DNA of 64,000 nt from contig NZ_JNZY01000004.1 in NCBI RefSeq assembly GCF_000717655.1, positions 1 to 64,000 on the forward strand, given 5' to 3'. The notes below the pieces were generated by a model that saw only the letters and a list, made by a program, of their open reading frames with translations, did not search any database and had not been told where the DNA came from. The translations under genes were made by a program, and so were the position numbers. The DNA comes from Streptomyces katrae. GTDB taxonomy: Bacteria > Actinomycetota > Actinomycetes > Streptomycetales > Streptomycetaceae. Every line of letters starts with the position of its first letter. Positions within the stretch are counted from its first letter, which is position 1. Positions 43,767 to 52,671 of the stretch are shown here, one piece after another.

Positions 43767-46616
43767 ATGGGAGATCTGCTCGTCTTTGTCCTGAGCGGTC
43801 TGGTCTCCGGAGCCCTGTACGCACTGCTCGCCACCGGGCTGGTGCTGTCGTACTCGGCGTCCGGGCTGTTCAACTTCGCGCACGGGGCCACGGCCTACCT
43901 GTGCGCGCTGACCTTCTACGAGGTGCACTCCGGGCTGGGGTGGCCGGCGGTCCCGGCGGCCCTGCTGGTGGTGTGCGTGCTGGCCCCCGGGCTCGGGTGG
44001 GGGCTGGACCGGCTGATGTTCCGACGGCTGGCGCAGGTCGGCGAGACCGCGCAGATCGTGGCCACGATCGGGCTGCTGGTCGCACTGCCGGCGGCCGGGC
44101 TGTGGGCCGTCGAGCTGCTGGGGGATGCGGGCGCGCCCGTGAAACCCGCGGAGAACCAGTTCGGGCTGCCGGGCGTGGGGCCGAGCCCGGCGACGTCCTG
44201 GCAGCTCGCGGAGGGTGTCGGCATCGACTCCGACCAGCTGATCACCTGGGTGGTGACGGCGGTCGTGGCGGTGGCCCTGTGGGTGCTGATGCGGCACACA
44301 CGGCTGGGGCTGCAGCTGCGGGCGGCCGTCGACAACCGCTCGCTGACCGAGCTGCGCGGGATCAGCGCCGACCGGCTGTCGTCGGTGGCGTGGATGATCG
44401 CCTCCGCGCTGGCGGGGCTGGCGGGGGTGCTGGCGACGCCGCTGCTGGGGCTGTCGGCACACGACTTCACCCTGTTCCTGTTCGTCTCGGCGACGGCGGC
44501 GGTGCTCGGGCGGTTCGCGTCCGTACCGCTCGCGTTCGCGGGCGGCCTGGGGCTGGGAGTGCTGCAGAACCTGGTGGCCGGGTACGCGTCGTTCGCCGAG
44601 GGGATCACCGGGTTCCGGACGGCGGTGCCGTTCCTGATCCTGTTCGGCGGGCTGCTCGTACTGACCCGGCGGAGCCGTACGGCGGGGACCGCGGCCGTGG
44701 ACGCGGCGCCCGTGGACCATCTGGCGGGGGCCTCGTGGGGACGGCGCTGGGGGGTGTGGGCAGCGGCCGCGGGGCTGTTGTGCGTGGCCTTCTCCACGGT
44801 GACCACCCCGTTCTGGAGCGGACTGCTCGCGCAGGGGCTGGCCCTCGGGCTGGTGTTCATGTCCTTCACCGTGGTGACCGGGCTCGGGGCGATGGTGTCG
44901 CTCGCGCAGGGCACGTTCGTGACGGGGGCCGCGCTGGTGGCGGGGCTGCTGATGAGCCGGGGCTGGCCGTTCGTGGCGGCGCTGGCGGTGGGGACGTGCG
45001 TGGCGGCGGTGCTCGGGGCGCTGGTCGCACTGCCGGCGCTGCGACTGGGCGGGCGGACGTTGGCCCTGGCGACACTGGCGCTGGCGTTCCTCGCGGACCA
45101 GGTGCTGTTCCAGCTGCGGTGGCTGCGGAACGGGGACTCCGGGTGGTCGGTCCCGCGGCCGGTGTTCGGACCGGTGGATCTGGGGGACGACCGGGCGCTG
45201 GGGGTGGCGCTGGTGGTGGTCGTCGCGGTGTGCGCGGCCGGGCTGAGCGCGCTGCGGAACTCGCCGTCGGGGCGGGCGGTGCTGGCCGTGCGTTCGGCGC
45301 CGGCGGCGGCGATGGCCTCGGGGGTGTCCGTACTGCGTACGAAGCTGCTCCTGTTCACGCTGTCGGCCGGGCTGGCCGGGTTCGGGGGCGTGCTGGTGGC
45401 GTCGTACAACACCCGGATCACGGCGACGGACTTCACGGCGATGACCGGGCTGGTGTGGCTGGCGGTGGTGGTGGCCGCGGGGGTTCGGCGGCCACAGTAC
45501 GCGGTGGTGGCCGGGGTGGTGTTCGCAGTGGCCCCGCGGCTGCTGTCCGACTACGTGACGGAGTCCGCGCACCTGCCGGTGATCCTGTTCGGCCTGGCGG
45601 GGTTGGCCTTGGCCAACGATCCGGACGGGTACTGCGCCGCCGTTCCGGTGCGGTTGGCGAAGCGGCGGGCCGGTGCCTCCCGCGGGGGTGCGGGGGCGGT
45701 CGGGGCCGCCGGGACCGCCGCGACCGCCGGGCCGGGCCCCGGCCCGGCGGGGCCGGCCCCCACCCCGCGCTCTCGCCGTTTGCCGGGGTTCCGCCCCAGA
45801 CCACGCGCCTCAAAGGCCGGCGAGGCTGATGCGGCCCGCCCGGCGTCCGGGGCCGTGGGCGCGCAGCGCACGTACGGGGTCCGGGGCGGCGTGGGGGACG
45901 GCCCCGCGGGGCCCGAGCGAGCGGCGGCCGCCCTGGAGCTGCGCGGGGTCACCGCCGGATACGACGGGGGCCTCGTACTGCACGGGGTCGATCTCGCCGT
46001 CCGGAAGGGCGAGATCCTCGCCGTGCTCGGGCCGAACGGGGCCGGGAAGAGCACCGCGTGCCGTGTCGCCGCCGGTTTGGTCGGCGCCGTGAACGGAGCG
46101 GTCCTCGTACGCGGGCGGGACGTCACCCGCGAGGGGGTCGTGGGGCGCGCCCGGTCCGGGGTGCTGCTCGCCCCCGAAGGGCGGGGCATCTTCCCTGCGC
46201 TGACCATCGAGGAGAACCTCGCCCTGTACCTCCGCGAAGCGGACGCGCGGACCGCCGTCTACGACCGGTTCCCCCGGCTCGGGGAACGGCGGGGCGTCCC
46301 CGCCGGGGCGCTGTCCGGCGGGGAGCAGCAGATGCTGGCCCTCGCGCCGCTCCTGCAGCGCCCGCCCGAGGTGCTGATCGCCGACGAGCCCTCGCTGGGG
46401 CTCGCTCCCCGCGTCGTGGAGGAGGTGTACGCGCTGCTGACCGAGTTGCGGGGCGCCGGGACCGCACTGCTGCTGGTCGAGGAGAAGGCCGCCGGGATCC
46501 TCGGTGTCGCCGACACCGTCGCGTACCTCTCCCAGGGCCGGGTGTCCTGGTGCGGTCCGCGCGCCGAGGTGGAGGCCGACCGGCTCACCGCGGCCTATCT
46601 GGGGATGGCGCGATGA
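43767..46616 (+). CDS. LivH-LivM-LivF fusion: two permeases and one ATPase in a single polypeptide
   Basis: A 949-residue protein. Residues 1-300 are a LivH-type permease (SGLVSGALYALLATGLVLSY, LRAAVDNRSLTELRGISADR). About 320-620 is a LivM-type permease (TVVTGLGAMVSLAQGTFVTG, VLAVRSAPAAAMASGVSVLR). Residues ~630-720 are a disordered Gly/Ala/Pro linker. About 723-949 is a LivF-type ATPase: GPNGAGKST, LSGGEQQMLAL, EVLIADEPSLGL. Each part equals a usual stand-alone subunit in length. The linker DNA contains a copy of a GC-rich repeat. Its stop overlaps the LivG start (ATGA). Confidence 0.92.
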   Translation: MGDLLVFVLSGLVSGALYALLATGLVLSYSASGLFNFAHGATAYLCALTFYEVHSGLGWPAVPAALLVVCVLAPGLGWGLDRLMFRRLAQVGETAQIVATIGLLVALPAAGLWAVELLGDAGAPVKPAENQFGLPGVGPSPATSWQLAEGVGIDSDQLITWVVTAVVAVALWVLMRHTRLGLQLRAAVDNRSLTELRGISADRLSSVAWMIASALAGLAGVLATPLLGLSAHDFTLFLFVSATAAVLGRFASVPLAFAGGLGLGVLQNLVAGYASFAEGITGFRTAVPFLILFGGLLVLTRRSRTAGTAAVDAAPVDHLAGASWGRRWGVWAAAAGLLCVAFSTVTTPFWSGLLAQGLALGLVFMSFTVVTGLGAMVSLAQGTFVTGAALVAGLLMSRGWPFVAALAVGTCVAAVLGALVALPALRLGGRTLALATLALAFLADQVLFQLRWLRNGDSGWSVPRPVFGPVDLGDDRALGVALVVVVAVCAAGLSALRNSPSGRAVLAVRSAPAAAMASGVSVLRTKLLLFTLSAGLAGFGGVLVASYNTRITATDFTAMTGLVWLAVVVAAGVRRPQYAVVAGVVFAVAPRLLSDYVTESAHLPVILFGLAGLALANDPDGYCAAVPVRLAKRRAGASRGGAGAVGAAGTAATAGPGPGPAGPAPTPRSRRLPGFRPRPRASKAGEADAARPASGAVGAQRTYGVRGGVGDGPAGPERAAAALELRGVTAGYDGGLVLHGVDLAVRKGEILAVLGPNGAGKSTACRVAAGLVGAVNGAVLVRGRDVTREGVVGRARSGVLLAPEGRGIFPALTIEENLALYLREADARTAVYDRFPRLGERRGVPAGALSGGEQQMLALAPLLQRPPEVLIADEPSLGLAPRVVEEVYALLTELRGAGTALLLVEEKAAGILGVADTVAYLSQGRVSWCGPRAEVEADRLTAAYLGMAR
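45690..45835. repeat. GC-rich repeat (copy B) inside the importer fusion gene
   Basis: GGCCGGCCCCCACCCC, CCGGGGTTCCGCCCC and CGCGCCTCAAAGGCCGGCGA resemble the element at 31815-31890 read in reverse complement. Here it is translated as the Pro/Gly-rich linker between the LivM-like and LivF-like parts. Confidence 0.55.
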
Positions 46617-47386
46617 CGGGGCCTTGCGTACTGGAGGGCGCCGGCATCAGCGTCCGGTTCGGCGGGGTGAAGGCGCTCACCGGGGTGGACCTCGGCGTCC
46701 GGGCCGGCGAGGTGTGCGGGCTGATCGGGCCGAACGGGGCCGGGAAGACCACGCTGTTCGACGTGCTGTCCGGGATCCGGCGGCCCGACCAGGGGCGGAT
46801 GCTGCTCGACGGGGCGGACATCACCCGGCGCTCCCCGGTCTGGCGGGCCCGGCACGGGATCCGCCGGACCTTTCAGCGGCAGCAGCTGTTCGGGCAGCTC
46901 ACCGTGGCCGACAACGTGCTCGTCGCACAGGAGTGGCGCGGGGGCGGGGGCGGGATCGCCGCCGACCTCCTCGGCTCCCCGGGCCGGCGCCGCCGGGAGC
47001 GGGAGCGGCGCGAGCAGGGCGAGCGGGTGCTCGCCTCCTGCGGGATCGGCGCGCTGGGGGCGGCGTACGCGGGCGGGCTGCCGGTCGGTCAGGCCCGGAT
47101 GGTGGAGCTGGCCCGCGCGGTGGCGGATCCGCCGCGCGTGCTGCTGCTGGACGAGCCCGCGTCCGGGCTGTCGGCGCCCGAGCGCGAGCAGCTCGCGGCG
47201 ATCGTGCGGCGGCTGGCCGGGCAGGAGGGGTGCGCCGTGCTGCTGGTGGAGCACAACGTGGCTTTCGTGATGGAACTGTGCACCCGGGTGGTCGTCCTGG
47301 ACCTCGGCACGGTCCTCGCCGAGGGCACCCCCGCCGAGGTCCGTGCCGATCCGCTCGTCCGGGAGGCCTATCTGGGAACGTCCTGA
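46613..47386 (+). CDS. LivG-type ABC transporter ATPase
   Basis: A 257-residue ATPase, the second nucleotide-binding subunit of the importer. Walker A GLIGPNGAGKTTLFDVLSG, LivG-specific IRRTFQRQQLF, a degenerate signature LPVGQARMVELARA (LSGGQ replaced by LPVGQ), Walker B LLLDEPASGL, and the H-loop in LLVEHNVAF. Starts within the stop of the fusion gene (ATGA). With the LivF domain it makes an asymmetric ATPase pair. Confidence 0.92.
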   Translation: MTGPCVLEGAGISVRFGGVKALTGVDLGVRAGEVCGLIGPNGAGKTTLFDVLSGIRRPDQGRMLLDGADITRRSPVWRARHGIRRTFQRQQLFGQLTVADNVLVAQEWRGGGGGIAADLLGSPGRRRRERERREQGERVLASCGIGALGAAYAGGLPVGQARMVELARAVADPPRVLLLDEPASGLSAPEREQLAAIVRRLAGQEGCAVLLVEHNVAFVMELCTRVVVLDLGTVLAEGTPAEVRADPLVREAYLGTS

Positions 47387-47491
47387 CGGTGTGTCCGGCC
47401 CCGGTGCGCCGCCTCGGCGGGAATACGCTCGCCGGGGCGGCGGGTTGTCGCCCCTCGTACCCAGCCCGTCGATCCGAGGGAACAGCCAGAC

Positions 47492-48340
47492 GTGAACGAC
47501 GTCCCCGCCATCCGGCTCAACAACGGCACGCTCATGCCCCAGCTCGGGTACGGAGTCTTCCAGGTCCCGGACTCCGAGGCCGCGCAGGCGGTCGGGGCAG
47601 CGCTGGAGGCGGGGTACCGGAGCATCGACACGGCGGCCGCCTACGGCAACGAGGCCGGCACCGGCGAGGCGATCGCCGCCTCCGGGGTCCCGCGCGAGGA
47701 GCTCTTCGTCACCACCAAGCTGTGGAACGGGCGTTCCCGGACCTGGAAGCGCGACGACGTGCTGCGCGCGCTCGACGACTCCCTCGCCAAGCTCGGCCTC
47801 GACCACCTCGACCTGTACCTGATCCACTGGCCGCGCCCGATGCGCGACGACTTCCTCACGATCTGGAAGACCTTCGAGGAGATCGCGGAGAGCGGCCGCT
47901 CCCGCGCAGTCGGCGTGTCGAACTTCCGTCCCGCCGACCTGGAGCGGCTCGGCGCCGAGAGTGCGCTGGTTCCGGCCGTGAACCAGATCGAGCTGCACCC
48001 GCTCTTCCCGCAGCCCGGGCTGCGCGCCCTGCACTCCAGGCTCGGCATCGCGACCGAGGCCTGGTCCCCGCTCGGCCAGGGCAAGGAGCTGCTGACGCTC
48101 CCGGCCGTCGCCGAGGCCGCCGCCCGGCACGGGCGCTCCCCCGCCCAGGTGGTACTGCGCTGGCACCTGCAGCTCGGGAACATCGCGATCCCGAAGTCGG
48201 TGACCCCGTCGCGGATCCGGGAGAACCTGGACGTCTTCGGCTTCGAGCTGGACGCCGCCGACCTCGCCGCGCTCGACGCGCTGGGCAGCGGTTCCTCGGC
48301 CGGGCGGATCGGGCCGGACCCGGCCGTCTTCGACGTCTGA
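47492..48340 (+). CDS. aldo/keto reductase
   Basis: A 282-residue NADPH-dependent carbonyl reductase of the 2,5-diketo-gluconate reductase group. Catalytic tetrad regions are visible: Asp and Tyr in SIDTAAAYGNE, Lys in TTKLWN, His in YLIHWP. NADPH binding: IPKSVTPSRIRENLDVF. GTG start after GAGGGAA. The ricin-type protein begins eight bases after its stop. Natural substrate unknown. Confidence 0.92.
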   Translation: MNDVPAIRLNNGTLMPQLGYGVFQVPDSEAAQAVGAALEAGYRSIDTAAAYGNEAGTGEAIAASGVPREELFVTTKLWNGRSRTWKRDDVLRALDDSLAKLGLDHLDLYLIHWPRPMRDDFLTIWKTFEEIAESGRSRAVGVSNFRPADLERLGAESALVPAVNQIELHPLFPQPGLRALHSRLGIATEAWSPLGQGKELLTLPAVAEAAARHGRSPAQVVLRWHLQLGNIAIPKSVTPSRIRENLDVFGFELDAADLAALDALGSGSSAGRIGPDPAVFDV

Positions 48341-48347
48341 GCCGCGG

Positions 48348-48797
48348 ATGAGCCTGCCCGACGGGGTCTACCTGATCCGTAACGTCGCCAGCGGTCTGCT
48401 GCTCCAGCTGGAGGGCGGCACGCGGGTGCACATGGGGCCCGAGGATCCGGCCGCGCCCCCGGCCGCCCGGCAGTGGCGGATCTCGCCCGTGCACAGCGGC
48501 GGCGGGATCGTCCACGTCGTCAGCGTGCACAACGCCAAGCGGCTCGACGTCGCGAACGCGTCGACGGAGAGCGGCACCCGGGTCCAGGTGTGGCGGCCGA
48601 ACGCGTTCGGCGCGCAGGAGTGGATCGTCGAGGAGCACCTCGACGATCCCGGTGTGGTGTCCCTGATCGCCTGTATCAGCGGGCTGCCGCTGGAGGGGGA
48701 CGAGGAGGGCCGGGCCCGCCAGTGCGAGGACACCGATTCGCCGTCGCAGTGGTGGCGCCTGGAGCCGGTCCTCCCCGGCACGGGCAAGCGCCCGTGA
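48348..48797 (+). CDS. stand-alone ricin-type beta-trefoil lectin-like protein
   Basis: A 149-residue protein consisting of one beta-trefoil with QxW-type repeats (ARQWRI, AQEWIV, SQWWRLEP). No signal peptide and no attached enzyme, unlike most bacterial ricin domains, which sit on secreted hydrolases. It could bind sugars or serve as a protein scaffold in the cytosol. It follows the aldo/keto reductase by eight bases, so they are probably co-transcribed. Confidence 0.8.
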   Translation: MSLPDGVYLIRNVASGLLLQLEGGTRVHMGPEDPAAPPAARQWRISPVHSGGGIVHVVSVHNAKRLDVANASTESGTRVQVWRPNAFGAQEWIVEEHLDDPGVVSLIACISGLPLEGDEEGRARQCEDTDSPSQWWRLEPVLPGTGKRP

Positions 48798-48813
48798 CCC
48801 CCGCCCGTCGGTA

Positions 48814-49119
48814 TCAGCTCGCGCCGTGGGCGGGGGCCAGGGCTTCGACCCGCTCGGCGAGCGCGAAGTCGGCGCCGGTGACGGAGTCGCCCGCGCTGTG
48901 CGTGTTCACCGACACCCGGACCGTGTTGTAGCCGAGGGTGAGGTCGGAGTGGTGGTTCAACTCGTCCTGGACCGCGGCGATGTGGGCGACGAGGGCGCTC
49001 GCCGCGAAGTGGGTGCCCAGCCGGTAGGTGCGGATGATCCGGTCGTCCTCGAAGGCCCAGCCGGGGAGTTCCCGCAACCGGTCCTCGATCTCCTTCTGCG
49101 AAAGCGGCTCGTCTGCCAT
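48814..49119 (-). CDS. 4a-hydroxytetrahydrobiopterin dehydratase (pterin carbinolamine dehydratase)
   Basis: A 101-residue PCD/DCoH protein. It dehydrates the 4a-carbinolamine formed by pterin-dependent hydroxylases. The active-site motif DELNHHSDLTLGYN contains the family His-His and the following aromatic. I use the second ATG (MADEPLSQ) because AAGGAG sits seven bases before it; the first ATG at 49125 is too close to that site. No phenylalanine hydroxylase gene is in the window. Confidence 0.9.
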   Translation of the reverse strand: MADEPLSQKEIEDRLRELPGWAFEDDRIIRTYRLGTHFAASALVAHIAAVQDELNHHSDLTLGYNTVRVSVNTHSAGDSVTGADFALAERVEALAPAHGAS

Positions 49120-49327
49120 CGGCATGCTCCTTCACCGTTCGGGCCGGACTTCTGACGTGGGGTCAAGGTTCCCACAGCGCCCACCGGAGGAAACGTTTCG
49201 CGCCATAGTGCGTGTGGGTACTTCCGCGCCTTCCGGGTCCACGGTGTCGCCCTTATGCTCCTGCGCCGGACGTGGCTGTTACCGCCGGTAATGCACAGCC
49301 TGCCGACGAATCCGAAGGGGCTTCCTC

Positions 49328-51133
49328 ATGACGCGCACGGGCAGTTCGAGGCGCACGTTCATCGCGGGTGCGGGGGCGGCCACCGCCGGGGCGCTGGGGG
49401 CATCCGGGGCCCTGGCCCCTCCCGCCCGGGCCCAGACCCAGACCCAGACCCAGTCTCCCGCACCCAAGACCACCGGCCGCCGCGTCGCCGTCCTCGGCGG
49501 CGGGGTCGCCGGGCTCACCGCGGCCCACGAACTCGCCGAGCGCGGCTACGCCGTCACGGTCTACGAGCGCCGCGCGCTCGGCGGCAAGGCCCGCAGCATG
49601 GACGTCCCCGGCAGCGCCCGCGGCGGGCGCCGGCCGCTGCCCGCGGAGCACGGCTTCCGCTTCATCCCCGGCATTTACCACAACCTGCCCGACACCATGC
49701 GGCGCATCCCCTTCCCGGGCAACGCCCACGGCGTGTGGGACAACCTCGTCGCCCCGCCCGAGATGATGTTCGCCCGGGCCGGCGGCCGGGAGGACCTGCG
49801 CGCGCCGATCCCCTGGCCCGGCCACTCCCCCGCCGAGCTGACGCCCGACGAGATCCGCCGCGTCCTGACCGGCGTCCTGCAGTCACTCGTCCGGCTGCCG
49901 CCGCACGAGACCGCGTACTTCGTCGACCGCGTGCTGGTCTTCCTCACCAGCTGCGACGAGCGCCGCAACGAGGTCTGGGAGCACACCCCCTGGTGGGAGT
50001 TCGTACGGGCCGCCCGGATGTCGAACGAGTACCAGCGCATCCTCGCCGTGGGCATCACCCGCAACATCGTCGCGACCAAGGCCGAGGAGGCGTCCACCCG
50101 TACCGTCGGCGCCCTGGGCGAGGCCTTCGTCTTCAACGCCCTCGGGCGCGGCGCGGACGGTCCGCCGGACCGGATCCTCAACCTGCCGACCAACGAGGCG
50201 TGGATCGACCCGTGGGAAGCCCACCTGCGTTCCCTCGGCGTGGAGTTCAGGATCGGCTGGACGGTACAGGAGGTGCAGTACGGGAACGGCCGGGTGAGCG
50301 GGGTCGCCGCCCTGGACCCGGCGGGGGCCCGGCAGACCGTCACCGCCGACCACTACGTCAGCGCGCTGCCGGTCGAGCACGCCCGGCGCACCTGGAGTGC
50401 GGGGCTGCGGGCCGCGGACCCGATGCTGGGCCGCTGCGACCGACTGGAGACCGACTGGATGACCGGCATCCAGTTCTACCTCACCGAGCGCGCACCCCTC
50501 GTCCACGGGCACCTCAACTGCATCGACTCACCCTGGTCGTTGACGGCGATCCAGCAGGCCGAGCACTGGCCGGCCCGCAACTTCCCGGCCGACTACGGCG
50601 ACGGGGCGGCGGTGGACTGCCTGTCGGTGGACATCTCGGACTGGGACAAGCCGGGGATCCTGTACGGGAAGACGGCCAAGCAGTGCACCCGCGAGGAGGT
50701 CGCCCGCGAGGTGTGGGCGCAGCTGAAGGCCTCCCTCAACGACACCGGGAAGACGCTGCTGACGGACCGCACCCTGCACTCCTGGTTCCTGGACCCGGGG
50801 GTGGACGGACTCGGCACCCCGAACCCGACCAACCAGGACCAGTTGCTGATCCACCCCACCGGCACCTTCCACAACCGGCCGAGCGCGCAGACCCGGGTGC
50901 CCAACTTCTTCCTCAGCGGGGACTACGTGGCCGTCGACATCGACCTGGCGACGATGGAGGGCGCCAACGCCTCGGCCCGCGCAGCCGTCAACGCCCTGCT
51001 GGACAGGGACGGTTCGAAGGCCGAGCGGTGTGCAGTCCTGCCGATGTACCGGGCTCCGGAGGTGGAGTCCTTCAAGCGGCACGACCTGTGGCGCTACCGC
51101 CTCGGCCTGCGCAACGTCTTCGACCTGGGCTGA
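49328..51133 (+). CDS. Tat-exported FAD-dependent amine-oxidase/phytoene-desaturase-like oxidoreductase
   Basis: A 601-residue flavoprotein. The N-terminus has a twin-arginine signal (SSRRTFIAGAGAATAGALGA) with an Ala-x-Ala site, then a QTQTQTQ run. The FAD motif VAVLGGGVAGLTAAHELAER and a C-terminal FAD motif FFLSGDYVAVDIDLATMEGA match hydroxysqualene dehydroxylase and carotenoid desaturase relatives. GFRFIPGIYHNLPDTM is a family stretch. No terpenoid genes are adjacent. Export through Tat implies folding with FAD in the cytoplasm and action in the envelope. Confidence 0.85.
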   Translation: MTRTGSSRRTFIAGAGAATAGALGASGALAPPARAQTQTQTQSPAPKTTGRRVAVLGGGVAGLTAAHELAERGYAVTVYERRALGGKARSMDVPGSARGGRRPLPAEHGFRFIPGIYHNLPDTMRRIPFPGNAHGVWDNLVAPPEMMFARAGGREDLRAPIPWPGHSPAELTPDEIRRVLTGVLQSLVRLPPHETAYFVDRVLVFLTSCDERRNEVWEHTPWWEFVRAARMSNEYQRILAVGITRNIVATKAEEASTRTVGALGEAFVFNALGRGADGPPDRILNLPTNEAWIDPWEAHLRSLGVEFRIGWTVQEVQYGNGRVSGVAALDPAGARQTVTADHYVSALPVEHARRTWSAGLRAADPMLGRCDRLETDWMTGIQFYLTERAPLVHGHLNCIDSPWSLTAIQQAEHWPARNFPADYGDGAAVDCLSVDISDWDKPGILYGKTAKQCTREEVAREVWAQLKASLNDTGKTLLTDRTLHSWFLDPGVDGLGTPNPTNQDQLLIHPTGTFHNRPSAQTRVPNFFLSGDYVAVDIDLATMEGANASARAAVNALLDRDGSKAERCAVLPMYRAPEVESFKRHDLWRYRLGLRNVFDLG

Positions 51134-51157
51134 CCCCTCTGGGCTACCGTCGTGGGC

Positions 51158-51949
51158 ATGACCTCCACCCCGTCCGTCGGAGTCCTCCTGCGTACCTGGC
51201 GGGAGCGGCGCGGCATCAGCCAGCTGGAGCTGGCCGGCCGCGCCGACTCCTCCTCCCGCCACATCAGCTTCATCGAGACCGGCCGGTCCCGGCCGAGCGA
51301 GGAGATGCTCCTGCGCCTCGCGGACCGCCTCGACGTTCCGGTGCGCGAGCGCAACGCCCTGCTCCTCGCGGCGGGTTACGCCCCGCACTACGCGCAGACC
51401 CCACTGGACGACCCCTCCATGGAGGGGCTGCGCGAGGGCATGGAGCGGCTGCTGACCGGTTACGAGCCGTACCCGGCGCTGGTCGTGGACGCCACGTACC
51501 GGGTCGTCGCAGCCAACCGCGGCATCGCGATGCTGTTGGACGGCCTGCCGGAGCACCTGCTGATCCCGCCGCTGAACGCCATGCGGATCACCCTGCACCC
51601 GGAGGGCCTGGCCCCCAGGATCCGCAACCTCGCGGAGTGGCGCGGGCATCTGCTGACGCAGATGGAGCGGCAGATCGCGCTGGCCCGCTCCGCGCCGCTG
51701 CGCGCGCTGTACGAGGAGGTGTCCGCCTACCCGGTCGCCGACCGGGTAGGCGACGCCGCTCCCGGGGAGGCCGTCCCGCACATCGCGCTGCCGCTGGTGA
51801 TCGAGCACGACGGGCACCTGCTGTCCTTCGTGTCCTCGATCGCGACGTTCAACACGCCGATGGACGTGACCGTCGCCGAGCTGGCCATCGAGACCCTGCT
51901 GCCGGCCGACGCGACGACGGTGAAGTACCTGCGCTCACTGGGGCCCTGA
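51158..51949 (+). CDS. XRE regulator with MmyB-like ligand-binding domain
   Basis: A 263-residue protein. Helix-turn-helix: LRTWRERRGISQLELAGRAD, SSRHISFIETGRSRPS. The MmyB PAS-like domain follows (YEPYPALVVDATYRVVAANR, LAEWRGHLLTQMERQIAL). A TACCGT-type -10 just upstream suggests a leaderless mRNA from the ATG at 51158; GTG 51152 is possible. This is the second XRE/MmyB gene close to a copy of the HTH/peptidase/membrane module. Its 3' end overlaps the convergent membrane gene by 15 bases. Confidence 0.9.
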   Translation: MTSTPSVGVLLRTWRERRGISQLELAGRADSSSRHISFIETGRSRPSEEMLLRLADRLDVPVRERNALLLAAGYAPHYAQTPLDDPSMEGLREGMERLLTGYEPYPALVVDATYRVVAANRGIAMLLDGLPEHLLIPPLNAMRITLHPEGLAPRIRNLAEWRGHLLTQMERQIALARSAPLRALYEEVSAYPVADRVGDAAPGEAVPHIALPLVIEHDGHLLSFVSSIATFNTPMDVTVAELAIETLLPADATTVKYLRSLGP

Positions 51950-52360
51950 GGCCGTCTTCCGCAGTGCCAGCTGCTGGAGGACGGCGAAGCCTGCGACGGT
52001 CAGGGCCTGCGCCGGGATCCACACCAGGCCGGCCGTGGTGGGGGCGTCCCAGAGGAAGAGGGAGACCAGACTGACGGCGGCCCAGGCGCAGTTGGCCTCG
52101 ATGACGCCCCTCACCGCCAAGGCCGGAGGACGGCGGCGCGAGGCCAGCCAGCCGACGCCGGCCCCGTAGAGGGTCAGGAACAGGCCGAGTTCGAGCAGGG
52201 CGGCCTCGCCGACGCCGAGCAGCCGGCCGAGCGGGGCGGAGAAGGCGGCGTACGCGAGGCCGTTCGCGGCGGTGACCACGGAGTCGAGGGCGAGGAAGCG
52301 GCGCAGCGCCGTCTGCGGGACGGTGGTGCGGGCGACGCTGCCGAGCAGGGTTGCGGACAT
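51935..52360 (-). CDS. small integral membrane protein
   Basis: A 141-residue protein with four hydrophobic helices (AANGLAYAAFSAPLGRLLG; LLELGLFLTLYGAGVGWLA; VIEANCAWAAVSLVSLFLW; GLVWIPAQALTVAGFAVLQ). No known family recognised with certainty; similar proteins in Streptomyces are listed as integral membrane proteins. Convergent overlap of 15 bases with the XRE gene. Its start faces module 2 across a 311-bp region. Confidence 0.7.
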   Translation of the reverse strand: MSATLLGSVARTTVPQTALRRFLALDSVVTAANGLAYAAFSAPLGRLLGVGEAALLELGLFLTLYGAGVGWLASRRRPPALAVRGVIEANCAWAAVSLVSLFLWDAPTTAGLVWIPAQALTVAGFAVLQQLALRKTASGPQ

Positions 52361-52671
52361 GGCGGATCAGCCTCCGTCGAGGGTCAGGGGCGGGGCGCGG
52401 GCGGGCTGCCGCGCACGCGAATGCGCTGGTGGGGTCGGGTTCCGAGACCGAGTGCGCGGACTCGGAACCCGATGGCTCCACTGTCCCCCGCGGCCCGCAC
52501 CGGGGTCGATTACCTCAGGGGTCATGCCGGTCCCGGCGGCGGTCGTGCCAACCTTCTTTGAGTCACATCGCAAGAAAGGTGGGGGATCGCCTGTTTCGCC
52601 GGGGGGGTGCGGGCTACGCTGCACGGAGCTGAAGCTCTCGAACGTCCTCTCGACATACGGAGAACCTCACG
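52361..52671. other. 311-bp divergent region upstream of module 2
   Basis: Contains a perfect 12-bp inverted repeat (listed separately). Near the HTH gene a TACGCT at 52614-52619 could be a -10 box, followed by GGAG eight bases before the GTG start at 52672. No additional gene is convincing. Confidence 0.5.
52435..52472. promoter_or_regulatory. perfect 12-bp inverted repeat upstream of module 2
   Basis: TCGGGTTCCGAG (52435-52446) and CTCGGAACCCGA (52461-52472) are exact reverse complements separated by 14 bases. It is a candidate operator for module 2 and the divergent membrane gene, or a terminator-like hairpin. Confidence 0.65.

Noticed and set aside
49328..51133. Part of a hopanoid or carotenoid cluster
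   Set aside because: The flavoprotein resembles those desaturases, but no squalene, phytoene or cyclase genes are nearby and it carries a Tat signal.
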